Assembly (NCBI GenBank): GCA_015494395.1
Contig: WGBG01000069.1
Coordinates: forward strand, 1-45,856
Reading direction: 5' to 3'
Length of the DNA: 45,856 nt
Origin: Deltaproteobacteria bacterium
Lineage (GTDB): Bacteria; Desulfobacterota; Dissulfuribacteria; Dissulfuribacterales; QOAL01
Every line of letters begins with the position of its first letter. The stretch's first letter is position 1. Made by a program: the position numbers and the translations under genes. The notes below the pieces were generated by a model that worked only from the letters and a program-made list of their open reading frames with translations, ran no database searches and was not told the origin of the DNA. Shown piece by piece: positions 1-8,062 of the stretch.

Positions 1-1011
1 ATCAAGTACGAGAGCGAAACAGGCGACGTATGCTATGCAGTTCGCTGTGCATCTCCCCGTCTCATCACTACTGACACTATCCGCGAGATCTGTGAAATCG
101 CTGACAAGTACTCTGAAGGTTCAGTTCGCTGGACAACCCGTAACAACATAGAGTTCACAGTTGACAGCGAAGATAAGATGCGCGCCCTGAAGGACGACCT
201 CTTGGGACGCAAGTTCCCCGGAGGTTCCTACAAGTTCCCCGTAGGCGGAACCGGCGCTGGCGTTACAAACATCGTTCACACCCAGGGTTGGGTACACTGC
301 CACACACCTGCTACTGACGCATCAGGTGTTGTCAAAGCAGTTATGGACGAGGTATTTGACTACTTCGGAAGCCATAAACTTCCTGCACAGGTCCGCATCG
401 CTCTGGCATGCTGCCTCAACATGTGTGGTGCTGTTCACTGTTCAGACATCGCTATCCTTGGCGTACACCGTAAGCCTCCATTTATTGAGGACGACCGTAT
501 TACAGGTGTTTGCGAAATTCCGCTGGCAGTTGCTGCATGTCCTCTGGGAGCCATCAAGCCAGCTACAGTAGAGATTGACGGCGAGAAAAAGAAGACAGTC
601 CGCGTCAAGGAAGATCGCTGTATGTTCTGCGGTAACTGCTACACCATGTGTCCTGCCATGCCTCTTGCCGACATGGATGGTGACGGCATTGCAATCCTGG
701 TTGGTGGTAAGATCTCCAACAGGGTAAGCGCACCCAAGTTCTCCAAGCTGGTTATTCCTTACATCCCCAATGAGCCTCCTCGTTGGCCTTCAACCACAAA
801 GGTTATCAAGAAGATCATCGAGGTTTACGCTTCTGACGCACGTAAGTACGAGCGTATTGGCGAGTGGGCAGAGCGCATTGGCTGGGAGCGCTTCTACGAG
901 AAATGTGACATTCCCTTCACCGAGAAGTCCATTGACGATTACCGCCTCGCTTACGATACCTATCACACCACTACACAGTTCAAGTGGAGTGTACATACCG
1001 ACAACTTCTAA
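1..1011 (+). CDS. dsrB: Dissimilatory sulfite reductase beta subunit DsrB (5' end missing)
   Basis: Open from base 1 in frame, so the N-terminus (roughly 45 residues judging from the usual ~380) lies outside the window. DsrB pairs with DsrA in the cytoplasmic siroheme enzyme that reduces sulfite during sulfate respiration. Visible cluster ligands are a Cys in WVHC (codon at 298), then the CCLNMCG segment (Cys codons at 409, 412 and 424), the layout of the siroheme-coupled [4Fe-4S] site. A ferredoxin-type insert follows with [12 protein letters not shown] (about 619-655). The C-terminal [12 protein letters not shown] segment is also typical. dsrA is expected just upstream. dsrD follows after 18 bases, so the two are surely cotranscribed. 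Identity is clear; only the start is unseen. Confidence 0.97.
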   Translation: MKYESETGDVCYAVRCASPRLITTDTIREICEIADKYSEGSVRWTTRNNIEFTVDSEDKMRALKDDLLGRKFPGGSYKFPVGGTGAGVTNIVHTQGWVHCHTPATDASGVVKAVMDEVFDYFGSHKLPAQVRIALACCLNMCGAVHCSDIAILGVHRKPPFIEDDRITGVCEIPLAVAACPLGAIKPATVEIDGEKKKTVRVKEDRCMFCGNCYTMCPAMPLADMDGDGIAILVGGKISNRVSAPKFSKLVIPYIPNEPPRWPSTTKVIKKIIEVYASDARKYERIGEWAERIGWERFYEKCDIPFTEKSIDDYRLAYDTYHTTTQFKWSVHTDNF

Positions 1012-1029
1012 TACTGGAGGAGTAACGTC

Positions 1030-1284
1030 ATGGCAGTTAATATCGACGAACTCAAAGAAAAGGTCTTGGCATTCGCCACTAAAAAGGCAGCCCACAAGTC
1101 CAAGATGTACATCAAGGATCTCTACAAGGCTGATCCCGATGCAAAACCAAGAGAGATCAAGAAGGCTGCAAATGCCCTTGTTAACGAAGGGAAACTGGAG
1201 TTCTTCTCATCTGGCAGCACCACAATGTACGGTGTTCCAGGTTTCGGCAAGACTGAGAAAGAACAGTTTGGCGGTGATGATTAA
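1030..1284 (+). CDS. dsrD: DsrD, activator of dissimilatory sulfite reductase
   Basis: An 84-residue protein of the DsrD family, a small winged-helix protein known to stimulate sulfite reduction by DsrAB. Family features seen are the start MAVNIDELKEKVL, the Lys-rich helix KSKMYIKDLYKADP, the REIKKAANALVNEGKLEF helix-and-strand block and the SSGSTTMYGVPG wing. The ATG is preceded by GGAGGAG with a 9-base gap. It lies 18 bases after dsrB and ends at a terminator, so it is the last gene of a dsrABD transcript. DsrD is generally found with the reductive (not the sulfur-oxidising) type of Dsr, which supports the metabolic assignment of the organism. Confidence 0.96.
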   Translation: MAVNIDELKEKVLAFATKKAAHKSKMYIKDLYKADPDAKPREIKKAANALVNEGKLEFFSSGSTTMYGVPGFGKTEKEQFGGDD

Positions 1285-1311
1285 TTACGCAGCGAGCTGT
1301 TAAATAGCAAC

Positions 1312-1342
1312 AAAAAAAGCCCTCCAAAAGAGGGCTTTTTTT
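1312..1342. terminator. Bidirectional intrinsic terminator after dsrD
   Basis: A 13-bp stem (1312-1324 with 1330-1342) has a GC core of GCCCTC/GAGGGC, flanking A7 and T7 tracts and a 5-base loop. The T tract on each strand lets it stop both dsrABD (plus) and the convergent YkgJ-type gene (minus), whose TAA stop at 1341-1343 overlaps the stem. Confidence 0.9.
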
Positions 1343-1997
1343 ATTTCTCCTGCATTTTCTTTACACGTTCAAAGATATCTGCTGCCGGGCTTCCGAAGTA
1401 GAACAGCAGGTCATCCTTCCCCAGTCCAAGGGTCTTGCACGCCTGCTCTCGAAACTGGGAATCGATCCTCGCAACAAGCTCCATGTGTTCCGCAGCCCTT
1501 GCCCTGTCCTCAGGCTCTTGACTGACCGATGCGCTGGAGAAAAAGAGTATGTCCTCAACAGGAATCGCCTTCTCATAGGCTTCCACCAACTGCATCAAGG
1601 TACCTGAGCGGTTGAAAAGCGCCCTTCGAGTCAAGAGATCTTTCAAAAACATCGCCTCAATGTCTGCAGTATCCCAGCACTTGAGGGCTTCACATTCAAC
1701 TGGCCGATGCTCATATATGCTGCATGCCTTGGCTGTGGCATTATAAAGCATACACGCCCTTCCCCCCTCAACAGTCCTTATCTTTATCATCTCCTGCGGT
1801 AGAGAAATCAACTCACCCTTCGCAGGATCCCAGGCAGGCTCACCCTTGCGATGGGTAATCAGCTGAACAGGAAGGAGTTTTCCCTCAGTTACCAGTTCAA
1901 TATCGTCCATGTGGAGGGCAGGACCGCCGCTGGAACAACATGTGCCACACCTCTTGCACGAACCCTGTGTTGGATTAGAATTGTTTTGTGTAGTAAT
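1341..1997 (-). CDS. YkgJ-type Cys-cluster (zinc/iron-chelating) domain protein, probable ATT start
   Basis: The first ATG (1910) gives 189 residues but cuts off the family's defining N-terminal motif. Reading upstream in the same frame gives CKRCGTCCSSGGPALHM, the CxxCxxCC signature of the YkgJ/UPF0153 family, before an in-frame TAG at 2013-2015. No ATG, GTG or TTG lies between that stop and the motif. An ATT at 1995-1997 sits 8 bases after AAAGGAG, so I take it as the start (218 residues). Downstream Cys are in GGRACMLYN, KACSIYEHRP and ECEALKC, as usual for the family. The function of the family is not firmly known; metal binding is inferred. It is convergent with dsrD and shares its terminator. 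The CDS is confident; the start is inferred. Confidence 0.8.
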   Translation of the reverse strand: MTTQNNSNPTQGSCKRCGTCCSSGGPALHMDDIELVTEGKLLPVQLITHRKGEPAWDPAKGELISLPQEMIKIRTVEGGRACMLYNATAKACSIYEHRPVECEALKCWDTADIEAMFLKDLLTRRALFNRSGTLMQLVEAYEKAIPVEDILFFSSASVSQEPEDRARAAEHMELVARIDSQFREQACKTLGLGKDDLLFYFGSPAADIFERVKKMQEK

Positions 1998-2015
1998 TGT
2001 ACTGTCTCCTTTCTA

Positions 2016-2084
2016 AACTTTCATGGCATGGGGTTAGCCCCCTCCTGGCATGAAAGTTAGCTCAAAGCTAAAAGTCGGAAGCTG
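2016..2084 (-). repeat. Dispersed ~70-bp foldback repeat, copy 1
   Basis: On the minus strand this reads TCAGCTTCCGACTTT, then GCTTTGAGCTAACTTTCATG, a short variable part, AACCCCAT and CATGAAAGTT. The same order of blocks occurs at 44191-44260 on the plus strand. The outer ACTTTCATG/CATGAAAGT blocks are inverted repeats, so it can fold into a hairpin. Weaker similarity may extend to about 2135. It lies in the divergent gap between two YkgJ-type genes, beside the start of the first one. Confidence 0.65.
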
Positions 2085-2208
2085 AAAGATAAAGGCAAAC
2101 AGTCATGCCTTCTCTTGTCTTAAACTTTCAGTTTCACCTGGTTTGAGATATTTTCGCTTAAAAATAACATGGACATTAAATACATAATGTCACTCAGAGG
2201 CCAATAAA

Positions 2209-2751
2209 ATGTTTACCAGACTTCAGGCACTATACGATACAATAGACAGAACAGCGTCGCAAATAGCAGGAGAGTACCCTAAAGAGGTAAAATGCAAGAA
2301 AGGCTGTTCTGACTGCTGCCATGCCGCCTTTGACGTATCCCTTGTTGAAGGATACTACCTGTTGAGCGTATTTCGAACTCTGCCGCGCAAACTCAGGCGC
2401 AAAGCGTTGAAAAATGCCCAGAAGGTAATGAAAGAGTGGGATGAAATGATTAAGAAACAGCTTGACATCAGCAGGATAAGGATCAGGTGTCCGCTGCTTG
2501 ATGACAATGACACATGCATTGCCTATGCAGCAAGACCAGTGAACTGCAGAACCTATGGTGTCCCAACAGAAATTGACGGCAAGGGCCATGTCTGCCGCCT
2601 CTCAAGCTTTAACCCGGGTGTCTCCTACCCTACAATCAAGCTCGCCCCTGTACAGAAGGAACTCTACCTGATGTCAGAAAGCATTAATCCAAAGCTTTGC
2701 AAGAAACGCTGGCCCGTCGCCGCGGTTCTTTTGTCGGAAAATGATTCGTGA
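2209..2751 (+). CDS. YkgJ-type Cys-cluster (zinc/iron-chelating) domain protein
   Basis: A 180-residue protein with the family motif near the N-terminus, CKKGCSDCC (residues 28-36, a CxxxCxxCC spacing). Further Cys are in RCPLLDDNDTCIAY, RPVNCRTYG and HVCRLS. Between these is a basic helical stretch (PRKLRRKALKNAQKVMK). The family is thought to bind zinc or iron-sulfur; its biological role is unknown. It points away from the YkgJ-type gene at 1341-1997, so two members are divergently arranged across a 211-base gap. A ribosome site is weak (AGAGG, 12 bases before ATG). The type of protein is well supported; the function is open. Confidence 0.85.
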   Translation: MFTRLQALYDTIDRTASQIAGEYPKEVKCKKGCSDCCHAAFDVSLVEGYYLLSVFRTLPRKLRRKALKNAQKVMKEWDEMIKKQLDISRIRIRCPLLDDNDTCIAYAARPVNCRTYGVPTEIDGKGHVCRLSSFNPGVSYPTIKLAPVQKELYLMSESINPKLCKKRWPVAAVLLSENDS

Positions 2752-2831
2752 TGCAGTATCCTTGTTAAAATTCACAAATACGCAGGACGGTGAAGCCAAG
2801 CCTGAACCGTCCTGCGCATAACTGTTTTCAC

Positions 2832-4601
2832 CTATTTTTCAGCCTCTATTCTTGCCTTAAGCTGCTTGATTCCATCGGCAAGGAGATCTGCCTTCTCCCG
2901 TGCGCCCATGTTACGATAAAGCTTCTCGGACAGGGTATAGCCATCCAGGGCATCCTCCAGCCTTCCAAGACGCTCATATACATCGGCAATTCCTGCCAGG
3001 AACAGTGCAGAGCGTTTAACCTCCCTGAGCTCCTCAACAAGCTCCAGGGCCCTGAAATAGTACGGAAGCACCTTTTCCCACTCTTTAAGCTGCCTGTAAA
3101 CATCTATAATTTTTTCAAGGATAATTACCGTACTTACCTTATCCTCATGCTTTTCGCATATTGCAAGTGTCCTCTGATAAGGTGAAAGGGCTGCCTGGAA
3201 GTTGCCCCGCATGATGTGCAGGTCGCCGATTTTCTCACACACGTTAGCAACCTCATAGGCGCAGCCCTCCTCGTCAAAAATGGCAAGGACCTGCTCAAAT
3301 TTATCCAGGGCATCGAGGGACTGCCCCCGGTTTTTCAGTATGTCTGCCTCCTGATACATTGTTCTTGCCTGTATCACCCTGGGATTTTCACCCTGAACAG
3401 CACCTTCCCGGGTGTCCGGACCGGTTTGCTGATTACCTGTTTCCTGCATATTACCTCCTGTAGCCTCGGCCTGTTTAGGCCTGGCCTCATTATCTTCAAT
3501 ATGATTAACAGCCTCAAGGGCTAACTCTCCAACTGTAGTATGTCTGGTCACCATCCCATCAAACATGGAAAGCTCCTGTTCATCACTGCAGAGCCTGCGG
3601 CATGCATTAAGCGCCTCTTTTGATTTCATCCTGCCAAGTGCCCAAACCGCCAGGCCCCTGACTTCTGGCTCTTCTGACTCAAGGAGATCCAGAAGCGGAA
3701 AAAAGGACGCACTCTTGACAAGCTTGGGATAAAGCTCTCCAATCCTTCCAAGCGCCCAGAGGATAGCCGGTATGGACGGCTTATCAGACATAAGCCCTAG
3801 TATGTGACGAACAAAGGAACCATAAACAGCAGGCTGATGGCGGATTATCTCACCAACCACTTCAATGGTGCCCCAACTTGCCGCTGCAGAATCATTAGCT
3901 GCATACAGCATCCTTCGAACAAGGTCTCCTACGACCCTGGGCTGGGATTTAGCAAGGGCACCAGCGACCCCTCCAAGCATGAGTACCGCATTCCACTTGG
4001 TTTCCTCATCCGCTGCATATATGAGCCGTTGGATCTTCCTGAGCACCAGGGAATCACGTATTGCCATGGCAATTAACCTGGACATGTCACGCTTGGCCAC
4101 GGCGTCCTGAACATCACGCTTTGAAAAGCGGATTTTCTTACCGGAAGCTCCAGTACCCGATAACACTTTAAGGGGCTGCGCTGGCTCTGCACTCTCCTCC
4201 ATGCGCTGTTTAACACCCTCATCTGTCAGTTCACGCACATCATCCAGGAGCCGGATAAAACTGAGAGCGCCACGAACCCTGGAACCCTGATTATCATGAC
4301 CCGAAGGATAAATGCGATGGGACACAACATCATAATGTTCAATAAGAACATCCTGATAATCTTCATCCGGCAAAAGATCCCAGGCCATATCCCAGTTATC
4401 ATTACAGGCGAAACCGAGAGCCTCCACAAGGGCTGCGCCGAGGTTGAAACCGGTGACGTCATGAACATACACCGCCCCGCAACCATCACACCTGCCATAT
4501 CCAAAGTCTCCAAGCCGGGCCGGTTCCATTTCGCGGGGCCTTTTAAGCGGCTCATCACAGAAAGGACACAAGGGCTTTATGGAATCAAGACCTCTTGCCA
4601 T
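2832..4601 (-). CDS. Zinc-ribbon, HEAT-repeat and TPR protein
   Basis: A 589-residue protein with three parts. Residues 12-41 hold a zinc ribbon (CPFC and CDGC). The middle (about 85-360) is helical with HEAT-like repeats such as VRGLAVWALGRMKSKEAL and WNAVLMLGGVAGALA, followed by a low-complexity spacer rich in Gln, Asn and Gly. The last ~190 residues are TPR units, for example QAALSPYQRTLAICEKHED and RLEDALDGYTLSEKLYRN. Such proteins are interaction scaffolds; no catalytic motif is seen. The start is set by AGGAG 6 bases before the ATG. It lies 9 bases after the TPR gene at 4611-5246 and is surely in one operon with it, between dsrBD and dsrMKJOP. Function unknown. Confidence 0.85.
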   Translation of the reverse strand: MARGLDSIKPLCPFCDEPLKRPREMEPARLGDFGYGRCDGCGAVYVHDVTGFNLGAALVEALGFACNDNWDMAWDLLPDEDYQDVLIEHYDVVSHRIYPSGHDNQGSRVRGALSFIRLLDDVRELTDEGVKQRMEESAEPAQPLKVLSGTGASGKKIRFSKRDVQDAVAKRDMSRLIAMAIRDSLVLRKIQRLIYAADEETKWNAVLMLGGVAGALAKSQPRVVGDLVRRMLYAANDSAAASWGTIEVVGEIIRHQPAVYGSFVRHILGLMSDKPSIPAILWALGRIGELYPKLVKSASFFPLLDLLESEEPEVRGLAVWALGRMKSKEALNACRRLCSDEQELSMFDGMVTRHTTVGELALEAVNHIEDNEARPKQAEATGGNMQETGNQQTGPDTREGAVQGENPRVIQARTMYQEADILKNRGQSLDALDKFEQVLAIFDEEGCAYEVANVCEKIGDLHIMRGNFQAALSPYQRTLAICEKHEDKVSTVIILEKIIDVYRQLKEWEKVLPYYFRALELVEELREVKRSALFLAGIADVYERLGRLEDALDGYTLSEKLYRNMGAREKADLLADGIKQLKARIEAEK

Positions 4602-4610
4602 TGCGGGCTC

Positions 4611-5246
4611 CTATGCGTAGGTCTCTGAAAGCTTGTCTGCCAGCTTCTTGTCAAACTCCGGATGAACAGGATATTTGTACTTCTTTGCCTCTTTGACCGC
4701 CTCTGAAGCCTCTTTGTACTTGCCCTTGTAGTAGAGGGCTACGGCAAGGTTGTTATGCGCTACACCAAAGCGAGGGGCAAGGCTAACAGCCTTACGAGCA
4801 GCATCTATTGCCTCATCAAGACGGTCCAGCTCAACAAGCACTGTAGAAAGGCTTGTAAGGGCAGGGACCATGTCAGGATTCTTTTCAAGGGCCATCTGCA
4901 GATATTTAGCGGCATCCTCCCACTTGCCAAGGTGCAGATATGCAGCTCCAATATTTGCCATTGCCTCTGCAGAACCGGGATGGCTTTTAAGCGCCTCCTT
5001 GTTTTGTTCTATGCCCTCCTGAATTTTTCCTGTCTGAAAGTAGAGACTTCCAAGATTGACCCTGAGTTCAAAGGAAAAGGGATCTATCTCAAGGGCCTTC
5101 TTGAAGATATTAATTGCATCATCGAACCGTTCCAAACGTGCATATACAAGCGCAAGCCTGTGTAGTGCCACCACTGACTGGGGATTTTCCTGAACTTCCT
5201 TTTCAACTGCGGCCAGCATTTCTGTGCTGCCTTTATTTTCTGACAT
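4611..5246 (-). CDS. TPR-repeat protein
   Basis: A 211-residue protein made almost wholly of tetratricopeptide repeats, for example RLERFDDAINIFKKALEIDP, PGSAEAMANIGAAYLHLGKW and LDRLDEAIDAARKAVSLAP; about five units. No signal peptide or membrane segment. I prefer the ATG at 5246 (MSENKG) because AGGAGG stands 4 bases before it; the ATG at 5267 has no ribosome site. It is the first gene of a two-gene operon with the zinc-ribbon/HEAT/TPR gene. TPR proteins hold complexes together, so a scaffold role for a neighbouring system is possible but not shown. Confidence 0.85.
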   Translation of the reverse strand: MSENKGSTEMLAAVEKEVQENPQSVVALHRLALVYARLERFDDAINIFKKALEIDPFSFELRVNLGSLYFQTGKIQEGIEQNKEALKSHPGSAEAMANIGAAYLHLGKWEDAAKYLQMALEKNPDMVPALTSLSTVLVELDRLDEAIDAARKAVSLAPRFGVAHNNLAVALYYKGKYKEASEAVKEAKKYKYPVHPEFDKKLADKLSETYA

Positions 5247-5398
5247 ATTGCCTCCTGATATATTCATGGTTTAGTTATGATTGACTGATAAAAATAACAT
5301 GAAACCCAAACAAATTCCATGACTGACCGCCTATTCTTAACATAAACAGGCAGAGACAGATAGCTTTTTCATTTAATTACAACAAAAAGGACACTGAT

Positions 5399-5605
5399 AT
5401 GGAGAAAACCCAAAAGAAGCAACTCGCCAGCCACACACTTCAATGCAAGTTCTGCGGTGAGCCAGCAGAAATAAAGGGCAGATGAGCTGGGGCAACAGTA
5501 GTCTGCACGGGGTGCGGACAGTCACTTCCAGCGGCAATGTACAGCAGGGAGATCGAAGAGATGAAAGATGCCATGATTTGTGAATTTCACGGCAAAAACG
5601 GATGA
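5399..5605 (+). CDS. Small zinc-ribbon protein with in-frame TGA (candidate selenoprotein or pseudogene)
   Basis: Reading from the ATG (AAAGGA 7 bases upstream) gives 68 residues to a TGA at 5603, but codon 29 (5483-5485) is also TGA. Both sides of it look like one protein: CKFC (residues 16-19) before, and CTGC (36-39) after, the two halves of a zinc ribbon, then a helical tail MYSREIEEMKDAM. If TGA is a stop only a 28-residue peptide with half a ribbon remains. A strong hairpin begins 16 bases after the TGA (5501-5519). Options are selenocysteine at residue 29, a Trp or Cys codon mutated to TGA, or a base error. It stands alone on the plus strand between two minus-strand operons. Confidence 0.55.
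5501..5519 (+). promoter_or_regulatory. SECIS-like hairpin after in-frame TGA (codon 29 of the small zinc-ribbon gene)
   Basis: An 8-bp stem (5501-5508 with 5512-5519; one G-U pair, GTCTGCAC/GTGCGGAC) closes a GGG loop. There are 23 bases between the TGA and the loop. Bacterial SECIS elements, as I recall the published pattern, have a short stem, a loop of 3-14 bases starting 16-37 bases after UGA, and a G in the first two loop bases. This hairpin fits all of these. It also overlaps the CTGC codons, so it could be chance. Confidence 0.4.
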
Positions 5606-5613
5606 TTCACTAC

Positions 5614-5646
5614 GCAAAAAAGCCCGCTGCGTTTGCAAGCGGGCTT
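5614..5646 (-). terminator. Intrinsic terminator of the dsrMKJOP operon
   Basis: A 9-bp stem (5620-5628 with 5638-5646, AAGCCCGCT/AGCGGGCTT) has a 9-base loop. On the minus strand it is followed by a T6 run. It lies 27 bases after the dsrP stop. Confidence 0.85.
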
Positions 5647-5672
5647 GATACAGTCAAATGCTAATGGCAAAA

Positions 5673-6833
5673 CTATGCTATCTGCTGTTCCTCCCTTACT
5701 GAAAGGGCTAACTTGTAGAGAATAGTCAATACCAGAGCACCAACAGCCCAGATTGAAATTGCTATCATTATCTCAGGCATGGTGGCACTGTACTCAGTGA
5801 TGGTCTCAAATGGGTTTGGTATAAAACCTCCAATTACAAGACCAACACCCTTGTCGATGAGGGTTGCAATGAATACTGATGCAACACCGGCAATAAGCCA
5901 TCCATTCTGCCTGCGAAGCGCAGGAACGAGAAGGATACCGATCCCTACAAAGCCAGCCAGCATGGAGAATCTCATGAAGCCAACAAGTGAATCATGCCCG
6001 TGAAGGCCAAAGAAGAGGTATTCAAGAGGCGCGATATGGCCTGGTATGTGGCTGTAATATGCAGTGAAGAACTCCATGAACATTAGGAACACGTTCACGA
6101 TCATTGCATAGCATACAGTCTTGGCAACTGACTGAATTGCCTCAGGATCAACCCTGAACTTGCTGACCTTCTGCACGAAAAGAAGAAGCATTATAAGCAG
6201 GGAAGGACCAGCGGCAAAAGCTGATGCCAGGAACCTGGGAGCCATAACAGCAGTGAGCCACAGGTGGCGTCCAGGGACACCAGCGTACAGGAATGCTGTA
6301 ACAGTATGGATACTGATAGCCCAGGGTATTGACAGATAGATAAATGGCTTTACCCAGCCTGGACAGGGAAGCCCCTTCTTGTCTGCAAGAAGTGTGTTGT
6401 AACCGACAATTATGTTAATGGCCAGATAACCATTGAGAACAATCATGTCATAAAAGAGCATTGAATGCGGTGTTGGATGAAGCAGTACATTCAACATCCT
6501 CATGGGTTGCCCGATATCGACAATGATAAAGAGCAGGCACATGGTTACCGCTGCAATTGCAATAAACTCTCCAAAAACAACTATCTTGGCATATTTCTGA
6601 TAGTGGTGAAGATATTTTGGTATCACCAGCATGACAGCTCCCGCAGCCACACCGACGAAATAGGTAAACTGTGCAATATAAACGCCCCAGGAGATGTCAC
6701 GGCTCATGCCTGTGATCCCGAGACCATTCTTGAGCTGGTACAGGTAACACATGAATCCCACTGAAATAACCGCCAGCAGGAAGAATACCCAGCCCCAGTA
6801 CTTTGGTGATCCTTTTAAGGCCCTCTCAATCAT
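5673..6833 (-). CDS. dsrP: DsrP, NrfD/PsrC-type membrane subunit of DsrMKJOP
   Basis: A 386-residue polytopic membrane protein with about ten hydrophobic segments, beginning with YWGWVFFLLAVISVGFMCYL. It belongs to the NrfD/PsrC family that exchanges electrons with the quinone pool. Family marks are DISWGVYIAQFTYFVGVAAG near residue 45-65 and the later PFETITEYSATMPEIMI segment. In the complex it is thought to form a quinone module with the iron-sulfur protein DsrO and the cytochrome DsrJ. It is the last gene of the operon, 12 bases after dsrO, with AGAGG before the ATG and an intrinsic terminator after the stop. Length is normal for the family. Confidence 0.95.
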   Translation of the reverse strand: MIERALKGSPKYWGWVFFLLAVISVGFMCYLYQLKNGLGITGMSRDISWGVYIAQFTYFVGVAAGAVMLVIPKYLHHYQKYAKIVVFGEFIAIAAVTMCLLFIIVDIGQPMRMLNVLLHPTPHSMLFYDMIVLNGYLAINIIVGYNTLLADKKGLPCPGWVKPFIYLSIPWAISIHTVTAFLYAGVPGRHLWLTAVMAPRFLASAFAAGPSLLIMLLLFVQKVSKFRVDPEAIQSVAKTVCYAMIVNVFLMFMEFFTAYYSHIPGHIAPLEYLFFGLHGHDSLVGFMRFSMLAGFVGIGILLVPALRRQNGWLIAGVASVFIATLIDKGVGLVIGGFIPNPFETITEYSATMPEIMIAISIWAVGALVLTILYKLALSVREEQQIA

Positions 6834-6845
6834 GACAACCTCTCC

Positions 6846-7667
6846 CTACACTAAGTAGAATACTGATGGTTTGGTCCCGAGTTCAAGCTTACGTCTCAGG
6901 GACACGCGCTCACGAAGCACCTTGCGTATATTGGAGTTCGGATCTGCCAGATTACCAAAAATCATGACATCCGGACACGCCTCAACACATGCTGGCTTCT
7001 TGCCCTCTGCCAGTCTCTCAACACAGAAGTTGCACTTCTCCACAACACCTCTCATACGGGTGGGGAAGCGAGGATTAAGTTTCCTGCCCTCTGCCTTGAG
7101 TGGAATGCGTGGGTCAAACCAGTTGAAACTCCTGGATCCGTAAGGACACGCAGCCATGCAGAAACGGCAGCCAATGCACCTGTGGTAGTCCTGTGCAACA
7201 ATGCCGTCTGGGCGTTTGAATGTGGCCTCAACCGGACAAACCCTGGCACAAGGAGGGTCGTCACAGTGGTTGCACATTAGGAGGAAAGGAAGCTCCCTTA
7301 CCTCGTCAGCAAGATACTCATTGTGAGTGTCCGGGAATACATGCTCATACTCGTCTTCCCAAATCCACTTTATCTCATCATCCTTGCTGTCCCAGTGAGG
7401 AATATTATGCGCATTATCACATGCAGCCCTGATCTTATCTACTTTTGAATGATCTTTAAGCTGTAGGACATCTATTGCCATCGCCAGTCTGACCTTGGGA
7501 CCTGCCTCAGCCACACCGCCATGGCCCTCTCCGTGCTCGGAATGCCCTTCATGTTCAGAAGCATCAACATCGCCGGGCATGAACAGGTCAAAGGCGCCCT
7601 TGGCCCCCAGACCTGCTACAGCCGATAACCCTGCAGCTTTTAAAAATTCTCTTCTGTCCATGCTCAT
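6846..7667 (-). CDS. dsrO: DsrO, Tat-exported iron-sulfur subunit of DsrMKJOP
   Basis: A 273-residue protein starting with a twin-arginine signal (DRREFLK, residues 4-10, then a hydrophobic AAGLSAVAGLG stretch), so it is exported folded and works on the periplasmic side. Three Cys blocks typical of NrfC/DmsB-type electron carriers follow: CNHCDDPPCARVCP, CIGCRFCMAACPYG and CNFC...CVEACP. A His/Glu/Gly-rich linker (EHEGHSEHGEGHGG) follows the signal. It passes electrons between DsrJ and DsrP. Its ATG overlaps the dsrJ stop as ATGA, which implies translational coupling; AGGAG lies 6 bases before the start. Confidence 0.95.
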   Translation of the reverse strand: MSMDRREFLKAAGLSAVAGLGAKGAFDLFMPGDVDASEHEGHSEHGEGHGGVAEAGPKVRLAMAIDVLQLKDHSKVDKIRAACDNAHNIPHWDSKDDEIKWIWEDEYEHVFPDTHNEYLADEVRELPFLLMCNHCDDPPCARVCPVEATFKRPDGIVAQDYHRCIGCRFCMAACPYGSRSFNWFDPRIPLKAEGRKLNPRFPTRMRGVVEKCNFCVERLAEGKKPACVEACPDVMIFGNLADPNSNIRKVLRERVSLRRKLELGTKPSVFYLV

Positions 7668-8062
7668 AACTCACTCCTGTTCGGATCAATATGACAGTCC
7701 CAGCAGTATGGGTCAACGCCTGCGTAGTTGTGGCACTTGTCACAGAAATCTTTCTTGTTGGAATGACACTTCAGACAGGTATTCTGAAGGCTGATCCATA
7801 CCTTCTCACCCTTGCTGTTCACGTACCACCTGTTACCATCCCTCAAGGCTTGATCTCTCAATTTATTGAGGAGCTGCATGTGGGTGGTAATCATGAACTG
7901 CGTATCTTCTATACACTGTTTCTTGGCCATCTTCTGGATCTCGGGTGTGTCGAGCTTTGGCTCTGGCCGCGGTGCGGCTGTCCCGGTGGTGTACCAGAAG
8001 GCGAAGGTGAATATACCTACGAATATGACCAGTCCGGTTATGACTTTTCCTGTATCATACAT
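7664..8062 (-). CDS. dsrJ: DsrJ, triheme cytochrome c of DsrMKJOP
   Basis: A 132-residue protein with an N-terminal membrane anchor (ITGLVIFVGIFTFAFWY, residues 8-24) and three CxxCH sites close together at the C-terminus: CLKCH (96-100), CDKCH (107-111) and CWDCH (120-124). In characterised DsrJ one heme has an unusual His/Cys ligation by a conserved Cys in the middle of the protein; C50 (in KKQCIED) is the only non-heme Cys here and fits that role. The hemes face the periplasm. The gene overlaps dsrK by 8 bases and dsrO by 4, so the subunits are translated as a coupled set. Confidence 0.95.
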   Translation of the reverse strand: MYDTGKVITGLVIFVGIFTFAFWYTTGTAAPRPEPKLDTPEIQKMAKKQCIEDTQFMITTHMQLLNKLRDQALRDGNRWYVNSKGEKVWISLQNTCLKCHSNKKDFCDKCHNYAGVDPYCWDCHIDPNRSEL

